A program made the position numbers and the translations under genes. This document shows, one piece after another, positions 63,300 through 64,000 of a stretch of 64,000 nucleotides of DNA (position 1 is its first letter; each line of letters opens with the position of its first letter). The DNA lies in contig NZ_CP007511.1 in the NCBI RefSeq assembly GCF_000818015.1, positions 1,226,001 to 1,290,000 of the forward strand, read 5' to 3'. Source of the stretch: Stutzerimonas balearica DSM 6083 (GTDB taxonomy: Bacteria; Pseudomonadota; Gammaproteobacteria; Pseudomonadales; Pseudomonadaceae). The notes under the pieces are model-generated. The model was not told the DNA's origin. It did not search any database and saw nothing but the letters and a program-made list of their open reading frames with translations.

Positions 63300-64000
63300 T
63301 CAACTCAGCAACAGCATGCCGATGTAGGTCGCCGCGCCGGCGGTATAGCCGAGGAAGGCCAGCAGGCTGACACGCTTGAGATACCAGATAAAGCTGATCT
63401 TCTCCATGCCCATGGCGGCCACACCGGCGGCCGAGCCGATGATCAGGCTGCTACCGCCGGTACCGGCACAGTAGGCCAACAGCTCCCAGAAGGTGCCGTC
63501 GACGACGAACTGACTCAGCCAGCCGGTTTCATGCGGCGCAGCGGCTGCAAGTATTTGCGGGCTGACCAGCGGGTACATCTTCATCGCGCCGGCCACCAGC
63601 GGCACGTTGTCCACCACTGCCGAGAGCAGACCGATCGCGTAGTTGATGGCATAGACGTTGCCCAGCGATTCGCGCAGCAGGGTAGCGACCTGGGTCAGAT
63701 GGCCGGCGGTCGCCAGGCTGGAGACGGCGAGCAGGATGCCGAGGAAGAACAGTACGCTCGGGGTATCGACCTTGCGCAAGACCCCGACCACCGACAGCGG
63801 ATGCTTGTCTTCGGCGTTCTTCTTGCGGTGCACGATTTCGGTCGCTACCCAGAGCACGCCCAGGCCGAACAGGATGCCCATGTACGGCGGCAGATGAGTG
63901 ACGGTCTTGAATACCGGCACGAAGAGCAGTGAGCCCAGGCCCAGCGCCAGAACCAGGTTGCGCTCGAAGACGGTGGTCGACGGTGGCTGCTTCTCGGCCA
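63300..64000 (-). CDS. nhaD: NhaD-family Na+/H+ antiporter (partial, N-terminus outside window)
   Basis: The visible C-terminal 233 residues show several helices and the NhaD signatures LLSAVVDNVPLVAGAMKMYPL and CAGTGGSSLIIGSAAGVAAMG, ending at TGA (63300-63302). Reading continues without a stop through the window edge, so the 5' end is missing. It exchanges Na+ for H+ at the inner membrane. Confidence 0.9.
   Translation of the reverse strand, partial: AEKQPPSTTVFERNLVLALGLGSLLFVPVFKTVTHLPPYMGILFGLGVLWVATEIVHRKKNAEDKHPLSVVGVLRKVDTPSVLFFLGILLAVSSLATAGHLTQVATLLRESLGNVYAINYAIGLLSAVVDNVPLVAGAMKMYPLVSPQILAAAAPHETGWLSQFVVDGTFWELLAYCAGTGGSSLIIGSAAGVAAMGMEKISFIWYLKRVSLLAFLGYTAGAATYIGMLLLS

Overview
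The window is a continuous stretch of a high-G+C gammaproteobacterial chromosome. The gene set (MetE with divergent MetR, GlpD, MltF, YejK, RlmF, NhaD, VgrG with a DUF4123 adaptor, a curli operon) points to a pseudomonad, probably in or near the Pseudomonas stutzeri (Stutzerimonas) group. That assignment rests on gene style only. I saw no rRNA, tRNA, CRISPR array or recognisable insertion sequence.

Layout. 1-6.5 kb: a partial methyltransferase, a DMT exporter, an ABC1/UbiB-like kinase whose N-terminus is broken by one missing base, an SDR, an ion channel and a secreted SGNH esterase. 6.6-20.3 kb: a seven-gene Fur-type operon for a catecholate peptide siderophore. Its order is isochorismate synthase, DHB-AMP ligase, isochorismatase/ArCP, NRPS (C-A-PCP), DHB dehydrogenase, NRPS (docking-C-A-PCP-E), stand-alone A domain. 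This is the order of the Aeromonas amonabactin operon amoCEBFAGH, and the hand-read specificity codes (basic amino acid, hydrophobic residue with epimerisation, glycine) agree. No thioesterase domain is visible. 20.3-26.9 kb: a type VI secretion island on the minus strand: vgrG, a DUF4123 adaptor, four tandem paralogous Cys-rich lipoproteins (probable immunity set), and a frameshifted effector remnant. It sits inside the siderophore locus. 27.0-34.3 kb: the uptake and export operon (MFS, TonB receptor, two permeases, ATPase, binding protein), read from a second Fur-box-like site.

34.3-38.4 kb: an rRNA-type methyltransferase, a retropepsin-like protein, a DUF305 protein, and a RutR-like TetR regulator next to a Tsx-like nucleoside channel with matching operator-like palindromes. 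38.4-42.9 kb: a curli system, csgD-E-F-G then csgB-A on one strand, with an unusually large curlin (451 aa, about 19 repeats). A 20-bp palindrome-like motif precedes both the csgD and the csgB transcription units. 43-64 kb: mostly housekeeping and transport genes: LysE exporter, aldo/keto reductase, SDR, MetR/MetE, GlpD, YbaK, MltF, GIY-YIG protein, GST, DUF4344 metallopeptidase, PPK2, YejK, two MFS carriers, RlmF, an SLC13 carrier, a small HTH protein and the C-terminal part of NhaD.

The central theme is iron. DHB is made and activated (EntCEBA), joined to amino acids by the NRPSs, probably exported by the MFS protein, recaptured by the TonB receptor and imported by the ABC transporter. The T6SS island between the two halves looks like an independent insertion or recombination hotspot.
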